Shown piece after piece: positions 52,501 to 62,563 of a stretch of DNA of 64,000 nucleotides. The first letter of the stretch is position 1; each line of letters opens with the position of its first letter. The DNA lies in contig NZ_JBHMFS010000006.1 of the NCBI RefSeq assembly GCF_051433165.1, positions 124,001 through 188,000 of the forward strand, read 5' to 3'. Source of the stretch: Falsiroseomonas sp051433165 (GTDB lineage Bacteria > Pseudomonadota > Alphaproteobacteria > Acetobacterales > Acetobacteraceae). Both the position numbers and the translations under genes were made by a program. Under the pieces are notes generated by a model, which searched no databases, was not told where the DNA came from, and worked only from the letters and a program-made list of their open reading frames with translations.

Positions 52501-53994
52501 ATGAGCTCGACGCAGTCACAACCGGGCGGCGCCACAACCACCACCGAAGAAGGCGGCCTCGGCCTGCTGGACCAGGTGATCGGTGCCACCAAGCAGACCG
52601 AGCGCGACCGGGCGCAGGAGCTGATCAAGGCGCTGACCGAGGAAGCGCTGAAGGGCACCGTGACCTTCAGCCGCAACCTGACCCAGACCTTCGACCGCGC
52701 CATCGCAGCGATCGACGCCAAGGTGAGCGAACAGCTCAACCAGGTGATGCACCATCCGCGCTTCACCAAGCTCGAAGGCTCCTGGCGCGGGCTGAACTAC
52801 CTGGTGATGAACAGCGAGACGGGCACCAGTCTCAAGATCCGCATGTTGCAGGCCAGCAAGAAGGACCTGTCGCGGGATCTGCAGCGGGCGGTTGAGTTCG
52901 ACCAGTCCGGCCTGTTCAAGAAGATCTACGAGAACGAGTTCGGCACGCCCGGTGGCGAGCCTTACGGCGCACTGGTCGGGGACTATGAGTGGACCGCGCA
53001 TCCGGATGACGTGGAGACGCTGCGGCTGATCTCCAATGTTGCCGCCGGCGCCTTCGCGCCGTTCATTTCCGGCGTGGGCGCCGGGATGTTCGGCTTCGAG
53101 GATTGGCGAGAACTGTCCAAGCCGCGCGACCTGGCGAAGATCTTCGAGACGCAGGAATACGCCAAGTGGCGGTCCTTCCGCGAGACGGAAGATGCGCGAT
53201 TCGTGGCGCTGGTCATGCCACGCGTCATCGCCCGCCTGCCCTATGGCGCCGCGACCAAGCCGATCGAGGAATTCGACTACGAGGAAGCCCCGCGCAACGC
53301 GGATGGCTCCGCCCAGGCGCAGGGTCACCACGATTACTGCTGGATGAACGCGGCCTATGTGAAGGCGGCGCGGCTGACGGATGCCTTCGCGCAATACGGC
53401 TTCTGCACCGCGATCCGCGGCGCGGAGGGTGGCGGCAAGGTCTCCAATTTGCCGAACCACACCTTTACCAGCGATGACGGCGACGCGGATGCCAAGTGCC
53501 CGACGGAGATCGGCATCACCGACCGGCGCGAGGCGGAGCTTTCCGGCCTCGGCTTCCTGCCGCTTTGCCACTACAAGAACACGGATTACGCGGTGTTCTT
53601 CGGGTCGCAGTCGGCCCAGAAGCCGAAGAAGTATGACCGGCCGGAGGCGACGGCAAATGCCGCCATCTCCGCGCGCCTGCCCTACATGATGGCGACAAGC
53701 CGTTTCGCGCACTATTTGAAGGTGATGGCGCGGGACAAGATCGGGTCCTTCATGGAGGCGTCGGATTGCGAGGTCTGGCTCAACCGCTGGATCCAGAATT
53801 TCGTCAATCCGATGGAAGGCGCCGGTCAGGAAGCCCGCGCGAAGTACCCGCTGCGCGAGGCGCAGATCGAGGTGAAGGAAGTACCGGGCAAGCCGGGCGT
53901 CTACAACGCGGTGGCGCATTTGCGGCCGTGGCTGCAAATGGAGGAGCTCACCACCTCGATGCGGATGGTCGCGCGGATTCCGCAAAAGTCCTGA
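52501..53994 (+). CDS. tssC: T6SS sheath large subunit TssC (TssC41 type)
   Basis: A 497-residue TssC. Hallmarks: MHHPRFTKLEGSWRGLNYLV, RAVEFDQSGLFKKIYENEFGTPGGEPYGALVGDYEW, FSRFAHYLKVMARDKIG-like TSRFAHYLKVMARDK, and the end EVPGKPGVYNAVAHLRPWLQMEELTTSMRMVARIP. Acts with TssB as the sheath. A second TssC homologue follows four bases later, as for TssC41/TssC40 in Agrobacterium. Confidence 0.97.
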   Translation: MSSTQSQPGGATTTTEEGGLGLLDQVIGATKQTERDRAQELIKALTEEALKGTVTFSRNLTQTFDRAIAAIDAKVSEQLNQVMHHPRFTKLEGSWRGLNYLVMNSETGTSLKIRMLQASKKDLSRDLQRAVEFDQSGLFKKIYENEFGTPGGEPYGALVGDYEWTAHPDDVETLRLISNVAAGAFAPFISGVGAGMFGFEDWRELSKPRDLAKIFETQEYAKWRSFRETEDARFVALVMPRVIARLPYGAATKPIEEFDYEEAPRNADGSAQAQGHHDYCWMNAAYVKAARLTDAFAQYGFCTAIRGAEGGGKVSNLPNHTFTSDDGDADAKCPTEIGITDRREAELSGLGFLPLCHYKNTDYAVFFGSQSAQKPKKYDRPEATANAAISARLPYMMATSRFAHYLKVMARDKIGSFMEASDCEVWLNRWIQNFVNPMEGAGQEARAKYPLREAQIEVKEVPGKPGVYNAVAHLRPWLQMEELTTSMRMVARIPQKS

Positions 53995-53997
53995 ACC

Positions 53998-55512
53998 ATG
54001 GACCCGGCCACGCCGTTGCGCGACGCGGTGCTGGCCGGGCGATTCCTCGGCCGCGATCCGGCTGCCGAGGGTCTGGCGGCTCTGCTGGCGGAGACGGACG
54101 CGGCGCAGCTTCTGCGCGGCTGGTTCGGGGAAGCGCGGCTGGCCACGCTGGCCCGCGACCCCTGGCCGGCGGAGGCGCTGCGCGGTGCGCTGGACCGGGA
54201 TGTCGCGGCGCTGGATGCGATGCTGTCGGCGCAGTTGGATGCCGTGCTGCATGCGGCGCGGCTGCGGCGGCTGGAAGGATCCTGGCGCGGCCTTGCCTGG
54301 CTGGTGGACAGGCTGCCGGCCGCTGGCGGCAAGGTTCGGCTGAAACTGCTTGCGGCGCGCTGGGCGGAACTGTGCCGCGACCTGGAACGCGCGGTTGAAT
54401 TCGACCAGAGTCAGGTCTTCAAAGCGATCTATGAGCGGGAGTTCGGCATCGCCGGCGGCGAGCCCTTCGGCCTGATCGCGGCCGATTACGAAATCCGACA
54501 CATGCCCGCCCCCGGCCACCCAACCGATGATGTCGGCGCGCTGACCGCCTTCGCCGCCGTCGCCGCCGCAGCCTTCGCGCCCATCATCTTCGCCGCATCC
54601 CCGGCTTTGGTCGGGCTGGACAGCTTCGCGGAAGCCGCTCCGGCCTTTGATCTCACGGATGCGCTGGGCGGGCCGGAACATGCGCGCTGGCGCAATGCGG
54701 CAGCGCTGGAGGATATGCGCTTCCTGTGTGTCGCGCTGCCGCGCGTGCTGGGCCGCGCGCCCTGGCCGGATGATGGCAGCCGCGTCGATCGCTTCCGCTA
54801 TCGCGGCCATGCCGCGGGCGCGGAACAGCGCGTCTGGTCCACGCCCGTGTACGGCCTGGCCGCCGCCGCGGTGCGCGCCTTCGACCGCTACGCCTGGCCC
54901 GGCGAGGTGCGCGGGGCGGAGCCGCAGGAGGATGCGATCGGCGGCGTGCTGGACGGCCTGCCCTATGAGCGCTTCCCCTCCGACCCGCCTGGCCCTCCGC
55001 CGCGGGCGCCGTTGGATCTGGCGCTGACGGATGAACAGGAACGCCAGATCAGCGATGGCCGCCTGGTGCCGCTTTCGGCGCTGGAGGGGCTGGCGGAGGC
55101 GAGTTTTGGCGCGCTGCCCGCGTTGCACCGCCCGCCGCGCATGAACAGCGCGATCGCGGAGGCGAACCAGCGGCTTTCCACGCAGATCAACACGCTGCTC
55201 TGCGTCAGCCGCTTCGCGCATTGCATCAAGCTGATGGGCCGCGACATGGTGGGGTCTTCGCGGGAAGCGCCGGAGGTGGAGTATGAATTGCAGCGCTGGC
55301 TCGACCGCTTCGTCAGCGGGCTTGGCTCCGGCGGGGCCGAGGTCACGGCGAAATATCCGCTGATGGATGCGAAGGTCGAGGTGCGGGAGCGGCGCGACAA
55401 GCCGGGCGTCTACGGCTGCACCGTGCATCTGCGTCCGCATCACCAGTTGGATGAGGTCGGCGCCGCCTTCCGGCTGACCACGGAATTCGCCCCCCGCAGG
55501 AATGCGGCATGA
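53998..55512 (+). CDS. second TssC-family protein (TssC40 type)
   Basis: A 504-residue TssC paralogue. It keeps RLRRLEGSWRGLAWLVD, RAVEFDQSQVFKAIYEREFGIAGGEPFGLIAADYE, SRFAHCIKLMGRDMVG and the end KPGVYGCTVHLRPHHQLDEVGAAFRLTTEFAP. The first 70 residues are diverged. In Agrobacterium both TssC proteins are needed; the second may sit at the sheath end or baseplate. Here it is the same length as TssC, not shortened. Its 3' end lies in a tandem duplication. Confidence 0.9.
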   Translation: MDPATPLRDAVLAGRFLGRDPAAEGLAALLAETDAAQLLRGWFGEARLATLARDPWPAEALRGALDRDVAALDAMLSAQLDAVLHAARLRRLEGSWRGLAWLVDRLPAAGGKVRLKLLAARWAELCRDLERAVEFDQSQVFKAIYEREFGIAGGEPFGLIAADYEIRHMPAPGHPTDDVGALTAFAAVAAAAFAPIIFAASPALVGLDSFAEAAPAFDLTDALGGPEHARWRNAAALEDMRFLCVALPRVLGRAPWPDDGSRVDRFRYRGHAAGAEQRVWSTPVYGLAAAAVRAFDRYAWPGEVRGAEPQEDAIGGVLDGLPYERFPSDPPGPPPRAPLDLALTDEQERQISDGRLVPLSALEGLAEASFGALPALHRPPRMNSAIAEANQRLSTQINTLLCVSRFAHCIKLMGRDMVGSSREAPEVEYELQRWLDRFVSGLGSGGAEVTAKYPLMDAKVEVRERRDKPGVYGCTVHLRPHHQLDEVGAAFRLTTEFAPRRNAA

Positions 55513-55552
55513 GGTCGCCCCGCGGCGGAACGCCGCATGAGGTCGCCCCGCG
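55499..55552. repeat. 28-bp-spaced tandem duplication at the second tssC 3' end
   Basis: Two 26-base copies with two mismatches repeat at 28-base spacing; the first contains the stop codon of the second tssC gene. It fills part of the 122-base gap before tagJ. Confidence 0.8.
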
Positions 55553-55634
55553 TGCAGCGGCGTGAAATATTATGCAGCGCAGGGCGGCCTAGGCTGCGCT
55601 CTGCGCGAATTGTCCAGTCGAGGAAATGCCCAGA

Positions 55635-56423
55635 ATGACCACCGCAGGGGATGCCTTCCATGCCGGCGACCTGGCCGCGGCGCTGGCCGCCGCCACCGCC
55701 GCGGTGAAGGCCGCGCCGACCGATTCGGATGCGCGCTGGCTGCTGGCGGAGCTGATGCTCTATGTCGGGGAAGCCGAGCGCGCCGACCGCATGTTGGACG
55801 CCGCCGCGCTGCACGAGCCGAACCCGGCCGTGCTGGAATTCCGCAAGCTGCTGCGCGCGGAGGTGGTGCGCGGCCAGGTGCTCGTCGAGGGCCGCGCGCC
55901 GAAATACCAGGGCGATGACGCGACCGCCGCGCAGCAGGCGGCGCTGCGCGCCCGCGTGCTGCTGCGGGCGGGAGAGCTGGAGGCGGCAAATGTAGCGGCG
56001 GAGGAGATCGAATCGCTCCGCCCCCGCGCGCCCGGCCGCGCCGATGACACACCCTTCGACGATCTGCGCGATGCGGATGATCTGTTCGCCGCGGAGTTCG
56101 AGGTGCTGACCACTGCCGGCGACCACATGCTGGTGCCGGTGGAGCGTGTGCGGTCCCTCACCTTCGACCCGCCGCGCCGGCCGCGCGACCTGTTCTGGCG
56201 CCGCTGCGCGATCGAGCTGAAGGACAGCACCGAGGGCGTGGTGTTCATGCCGGCGCTGTATTTCGGCGCTCATGCCGAATCCGAGAATCCGCTGAAGCTC
56301 GGCCGCGCCACCGAATGGACGCATCCCGAGGATGGGCCGGTGCGCGGCCGCGGGCAGCGACTGCTGCTGGCGGGGGATGACGCGCTGGCCATTTCCGCCG
56401 TCACCACGCTGGTGTTCGATTGA
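55635..56423 (+). CDS. tagJ: T6SS accessory protein TagJ (ImpE)
   Basis: A 262-residue TagJ: TPR-like N-terminal part (AGDAFHAGDLAAALAAATAAVKAAPTDSDARWLLAELMLYVGEAERADRML) and the ImpE domain with DDDLFAAEFEVLT-type sequence, VPVERVRSLTFDPPRRPRDLFWRRCAIEL and VFMPALYFGAHAE. The second of two near ATGs is chosen because GAGGA lies 11 bases before it. TagJ binds TssB and assists ClpV in some systems. Standard place between tssC and tssE. Confidence 0.93.
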   Translation: MTTAGDAFHAGDLAAALAAATAAVKAAPTDSDARWLLAELMLYVGEAERADRMLDAAALHEPNPAVLEFRKLLRAEVVRGQVLVEGRAPKYQGDDATAAQQAALRARVLLRAGELEAANVAAEEIESLRPRAPGRADDTPFDDLRDADDLFAAEFEVLTTAGDHMLVPVERVRSLTFDPPRRPRDLFWRRCAIELKDSTEGVVFMPALYFGAHAESENPLKLGRATEWTHPEDGPVRGRGQRLLLAGDDALAISAVTTLVFD

Positions 56424-56454
56424 GCGCCGGGCTGGCACCGGCGCGCGGGGAAAG

Positions 56455-56951
56455 ATGAGCGGAACACGAATCAGGGGGCCGGCGCATCGGGCGCGGCTGC
56501 CGCTGCTCGACCGGCTGCTGGATGCGGACCCCGGCGCGCCGGAACCGCCGCCGCCCAGCATCGCCGTGGCGCTGGAACTGCTGCATCGCGCGGTGCGGCG
56601 GGATCTGGAAGCGGTGCTGAACGCCCGCCGCCGTCGCCGCCCAGTGCCGGCGGGGCTGGATGAGTTGGTGGTCTCGCCGCTGAACTACGGCATTCCGGAC
56701 GCAACCTCCGGCGCCTATGCCGTGCCGGCGCGGCGCGAGGCGCTGGCGCGGGAGGTGGAGGCGACGATCCGCCGCTTCGAACCGCGGCTGATGTCCATCC
56801 GCGTCGAGCTGGTGGGCGGGGAGAATGAGCTGGACCGCGCGCTGCGGCTGAAGGTGGACGCCGTGCTGCGCGCCGATCCGGTGCCGGAGCCGGTGAGCTT
56901 CGAGACGCTGCTCGAACCCGTCTCTCGCGACGTGACGGTGCGCGAAAGCTG

Positions 56952-56952
<1 letters not shown>
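56455..56952 (+). CDS. tssE: T6SS baseplate protein TssE (gp25-like)
   Basis: A 165-residue gp25-like lysozyme-fold baseplate protein: LPLLDRLLDADPGAPEPP, RRDLEAVLNARRRRRPVPAGLDELVVSPLNYGIPD, and the end RLMSIRVELVGGENELDRALRLKVDAVLRADPVPEPVSFET. The ATG has GGGGAAAG just before it. Overlaps tssF by one base (TGATG). Confidence 0.94.
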
Positions 56953-58783
<1,831 letters not shown>

Positions 58784-58787
<4 letters not shown>

Positions 58788-59755
58788 AAAAAGCACCCTC
58801 CCCGCGCGAAAAGCTGGCTGCCGAGCCGGCGCGGTTCAGCCTGGACCAGGCGGCGGCGGTGCTGGCGCCGGGGCGGGACCCGGTGGACCTGCCCTACCGC
58901 ACCCAGGCGCGGCTCGGGGCGCCAGGTGGGGAGGTGGCGGGTAGCAACCCGCAAACCGGAGAGATCGTCACGCCGACCTTCGGGCTGATCGGCCCGGGCG
59001 GCGTGCTGCCGCGGCACTACACGGCAACGGTGGCGGCAGAAGCCCGGAAACGGTCCGTCGCGTTGCACAATTTCCTCGACATGCTGGCGCGGCGCTTCAC
59101 GGGGCTGTTCGTGAAGGCCGGCGCGAAATACCGCCCGGCGCGGGACCCGGTGCCGGCGGAACGCGTGCTGGCGGCGGCGAGTGGCCTTGGCACGCCGCAT
59201 CTGGTGCAGCGGCTGGCGACGCCGCTGCCGGCGCTGCTGTACCATGCCGGCGCGCTCGCCTCTCGCTCCCGCAGCGCAGAACGTCTGCGCGGGCTGCTGA
59301 CGGAGGAAACCGGCACGCCGGTGGAGATCGTGGAATTCGCCGGCGGCTGGATCCGCCTGCCGACCGGCGAGCAATCCCGCATGGCGGCGCGCGGCCAGCC
59401 CGGCGTGAATTGCGGGCTGGGGGTGGATGCGGCGCTCGGCGCCCAGGCCTGGGACCCCTCCGCCCGCTTCCTGCTGCGGCTGGGTCCGCTGAAACTGAAG
59501 GAGTTTGAGGCGCTGCTGCCCGGCGCGTCGCTGCATGGGCGGCTGGTCGAGCTGATCCGCCTGCAGGTCGGGCTGGAGCAGGATTTCGCGCTGAACCCGG
59601 TGCTGGCGGCCGCCGAAGTGCCGCCGTTGAAACTTGGTGTTGGCGGCGCCAGGCTTGGCTGGACCGGCTGGCTCACCGCCCCCCGCCCGCGCCGCGCCGA
59701 TGCGCGGGAGGCGCTGCTCAGTCCCATTTCTCCCTCGCGTCAGGATGCCGCATGA
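58784..59755 (+). CDS. tssG: T6SS baseplate protein TssG
   Basis: A 323-residue TssG from a GTG inside the tssF stop: ending the N-region, ARFSLDQAAAVL, then VTPTFGLIGPGGVLPRHYTATVAAEARKRSVALHNFLDMLARRFTGLFVKA, typical of the family (HxTxxL-type wedge). It ends in the conserved LGWTGWLTAPRP motif. Overlaps the next gene by ATGA. Confidence 0.93.
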
Positions 59756-61257
59756 GCACGCAAACCGGCTGGTCCCGCGGCTACCCCGTGGGCGAGCCCT
59801 ACCCGGCCGCCTGGCACGCCTTCCAATCCCCCGCGCATCTCGCCGCCGCCTGCGCGCTGATGGGCGTGGCGTGGGAGGTGGGGCCGGAGACGCCGATGCA
59901 GATCGCGGAGATCGGCTGCGGATCGGGCTACACTGCCAATGTGCTGGCCGCCGGCAATCCGAAGGCACAGGTTCTGGGGCTGGACTACAACCCGGCTCAT
60001 ATCGCCGAGGCCCGGTCCATGGCCGCCGAGGCACGCCTGACCAATGCGCGCTTCGAGGCGACGGACCTGGCGGAGCTGGACGGGGCGGAGCTGGACCGGC
60101 TGCCGGAATTCGACCTGGTGACGGTGCATGGCCTGTGGTCCTGGGTGGCGGACCCGGTGCGGGAGGGTGTGCTGCGGTTGCTGCGGCGACGGCTGAAGCC
60201 CGGCGGCGTGGTGCTGATCACCTACAACGCGCTGCCCGGCGCCGGCGGGGCGCTCGGCCTGTCCCGCCTGGCACGCGGTGCGTTGCGGGGTGCCGGCAGC
60301 ACGGCGGCGGGCATCGATGCGGCGCGGGACATCGTGCAGAAGCTGGTGGCGGCGGAGGCGCAGCACCTTCCGCCCTCCACTTGGCGCGCGCTGATGACCG
60401 GGGAGATTTCCGGCGCCCGGGCCGGCTACCTGCTGCATGAATTCATTACCGACCATTGGCGCCCCTGCTTCTTCGCCGATGTGCAGGAGGCGATGGCCAC
60501 GGCGCGCTGCGAGTTTGTCGGCAGCGCGACCCTCGACGAAAATTTCCCGACCATGTCGCTGACCCTGGCGCAGCAGGAAATCTGGCACGCGGCACCGGAT
60601 GACACGGCGCGGCAATTGGTGCTGGATCTGTGCGTGCCGCGCGCCTTCCGGCGCGACATCTATGTGCGCGGCCTGCGGCGCGTTCCGCGGGATGCGGCGG
60701 TGGCCGCCATTCCGCTGGCCTCGGCCAGCCATGCCAAGGGCGCGCGCAAGCTGCGGACGCAGGCGGGCGAAGCGGAACTGCCGCCGCAGATCATCGAACC
60801 GATCCTGGCCGCGCTGGAATCCGGCCCGGAGACCATCGGCGCCCTGCTGTCCCTGCCCGGCTGCGGCAGTGTGACGCCGCCGGAGGCGCTGGCCATGCTG
60901 GTGGGCAGTGGCAGCGCGATGCCACTGTGGTCGGCGTCCGGCACCGGGGCTGCACCGGCGCGGCACTTCAACGCGGTGGCGGCGCGGCGGCTGACGCCAC
61001 ATGGCACGGGCTCCGGCCGCATGGCACTCGCCAGCCCGGCGCTGGCCGGGGGGCTGGCGGTGGATGCGATGGAACTCGCCATCGCCGATCTCGCCGCCCG
61101 TGCTCCGGAAGGTGGGGTGGCGGTGGAGCCGCTGCTGCGCGGCCTGCTGCCGCCGGGCGCGGAGCCGCCAGAGGAGATGCTGGCGCATCTGCGCGAACAG
61201 ATTGGCTTCCTGTTGCAGAACCGGCTGCCCGTCTGGCGCAGCCTGGGGATCGTCTGA
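59752..61257 (+). CDS. class I SAM methyltransferase with regulatory domain, in T6SS operon
   Basis: A 501-residue protein. Residues about 45-190 are a Rossmann methyltransferase with motif I IAEIGCGSGYTANVLAA, GLDYNPAHI and a DLVTVHGLWSWV stretch. The second half (about 215-320) resembles the methyltransferase regulatory domain family that follows such enzymes (HEFITDHWRPCFFADV), and a third part (about 340-495) of helices closes the protein with LREQIGFLLQNRLPVWRSLGIV. There is no signal peptide. It overlaps tssG by four bases, so it is made with the baseplate. The target is unknown: a T6SS part, an effector or a small molecule. Confidence 0.85.
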   Translation: MSTQTGWSRGYPVGEPYPAAWHAFQSPAHLAAACALMGVAWEVGPETPMQIAEIGCGSGYTANVLAAGNPKAQVLGLDYNPAHIAEARSMAAEARLTNARFEATDLAELDGAELDRLPEFDLVTVHGLWSWVADPVREGVLRLLRRRLKPGGVVLITYNALPGAGGALGLSRLARGALRGAGSTAAGIDAARDIVQKLVAAEAQHLPPSTWRALMTGEISGARAGYLLHEFITDHWRPCFFADVQEAMATARCEFVGSATLDENFPTMSLTLAQQEIWHAAPDDTARQLVLDLCVPRAFRRDIYVRGLRRVPRDAAVAAIPLASASHAKGARKLRTQAGEAELPPQIIEPILAALESGPETIGALLSLPGCGSVTPPEALAMLVGSGSAMPLWSASGTGAAPARHFNAVAARRLTPHGTGSGRMALASPALAGGLAVDAMELAIADLAARAPEGGVAVEPLLRGLLPPGAEPPEEMLAHLREQIGFLLQNRLPVWRSLGIV

Positions 61258-61271
61258 AGGGAGGATTTGCC

Positions 61272-61826
61272 ATGCTGCGTATAGGGCTTGGCCTCGCGCT
61301 GCTGCTGGCACCCGCCGCGGCCTGGGCGCAGGTGCCGGAGGTGGAGCGGCTAATCGAGGGGCTGGACCCGGCCAGCCCGGTGACGCGCGGCATCCGCGTG
61401 CCCGCGCCGCCCGGCGCTGGTGTCCCCCCTGGCATCCCGGCGCCGGATCTGACGACGACGACGGCCCCGCCAGGCGCGGCCGCCATTTCGTTGACCGTCA
61501 CCTTCGCCAGCGGCTCGGCCGAGTTGGGGCCGGACGCGACCCGCGTGCTGGACAATCTTGGCCAGGCGCTCGGCTCGCCACGCCTCGCTGGCTACCGCTT
61601 CCGGGTTGAGGGGCATACGGATACGGCCGGCCCGGCCTCGATGAACCAGGCGCTGTCCGACCGCCGCGCCGCGGCGGTGCGGGACCTTCTGATCAAACGG
61701 CATAGCGTGGACCCGGCACGGATCGAGGCGGTGGGCCTCGGCGAGACGCAATTGCTGGTGCCGACACAGGATGAAACAGCGGAACCGCGCAATCGCCGCG
61801 TCCAGGTGGTTAATCTGGGTGGCTGA
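61272..61826 (+). CDS. small secreted OmpA-domain protein A
   Basis: A 184-residue protein with signal peptide MLRIGLGLALLLAPAAAWAQ, a short N-terminal segment EVERLIEGLDPASPVTRGIRVP, a Pro/Thr linker and an OmpA C-terminal domain (FRVEGHTDTAGPASMNQALSDRRAAAVRDLLI, ending NRRVQVVNLGG). It should bind peptidoglycan in the periplasm. A GGGAGG site lies before the ATG, 14 bases after the methyltransferase. It could serve as a wall anchor for the T6SS. Confidence 0.88.
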   Translation: MLRIGLGLALLLAPAAAWAQVPEVERLIEGLDPASPVTRGIRVPAPPGAGVPPGIPAPDLTTTTAPPGAAAISLTVTFASGSAELGPDATRVLDNLGQALGSPRLAGYRFRVEGHTDTAGPASMNQALSDRRAAAVRDLLIKRHSVDPARIEAVGLGETQLLVPTQDETAEPRNRRVQVVNLGG

Positions 61827-61863
61827 GGCGTAGGCTTCGCCGCAAATGAACGGAGACTGTCCC

Positions 61864-62520
61864 ATGTCCCTTGCCCCTTTCCCGCTCGCGCTTCTGGCCC
61901 TGGCGGCGGGCGCCATGCTGTTGCCGGCGCCGGCCCTGGCGCAGAGCGACCCTGCGGCGGCGCGGCTGATCGAGCAGCTTCGCCCGCGCGGCGACGGCGC
62001 CACGCGCGGCATCCGCCTGCCCTCCGCACCCGCCCCGACCCCTTCGGCCGAGACCGCACCCGTGCGGCCCGCCCCGCTCGGCGCCACCGCTACCCCCGCG
62101 CCGGCCACGCCCAGCGCTCCGCGACCGGTGGCGCGACCGGTGGTGCCGGACACCACGGCGCCGGAGGGGGTGCCGGCGGTGTCCATCACCGTCACCTTCC
62201 CCAGCGGCTCCGCCAATCTGACGCCGCAGGCGGAGGCAAGGCTGGCGCCGCTCGGCCGTGCCCTGGCCTCGGCCGACCTGGCGCCGTTCCGGTTTCGGAT
62301 CGAGGGACATACGGATTCGGTGGGCGCCGCCTCGATGAACATGGCCCTGTCGGAACGCCGCGCCGCCGCGGTGCGGGATTACCTGATCCGGCAATACGGC
62401 GTCGATGGCGCCCGGCTGGAGGCGGTGGGGCTGGGCCAGACGCGGCTGCTGGTGCCAACCGGGGACGGGGTGAATGAGCCGCGGAACCGGCGCGTGCAGG
62501 TCATCAACCTGGACGGCTGA
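61864..62520 (+). CDS. small secreted OmpA-domain protein B
   Basis: A 218-residue paralogue of the previous gene. The start ATG has GGAGA ten bases upstream; another ATG lies six codons earlier. Signal peptide MSLAPFPLALLALAAGAMLLPAPALAQ, then AARLIEQLRPRGDGATRGIRLP, a longer Pro/Ala/Thr linker and the OmpA domain (FRIEGHTDSVGAASMNMALSERRAAAVRDYLI). The two N-terminal segments share the pattern RLIE-x-L-x-P ... TRGIR-x-P. Confidence 0.88.
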   Translation: MSLAPFPLALLALAAGAMLLPAPALAQSDPAAARLIEQLRPRGDGATRGIRLPSAPAPTPSAETAPVRPAPLGATATPAPATPSAPRPVARPVVPDTTAPEGVPAVSITVTFPSGSANLTPQAEARLAPLGRALASADLAPFRFRIEGHTDSVGAASMNMALSERRAAAVRDYLIRQYGVDGARLEAVGLGQTRLLVPTGDGVNEPRNRRVQVINLDG

Positions 62521-62563
62521 CGACCGGGCTCCTTCAACGGTTCCGATCCAGGCGGCACGCAGC

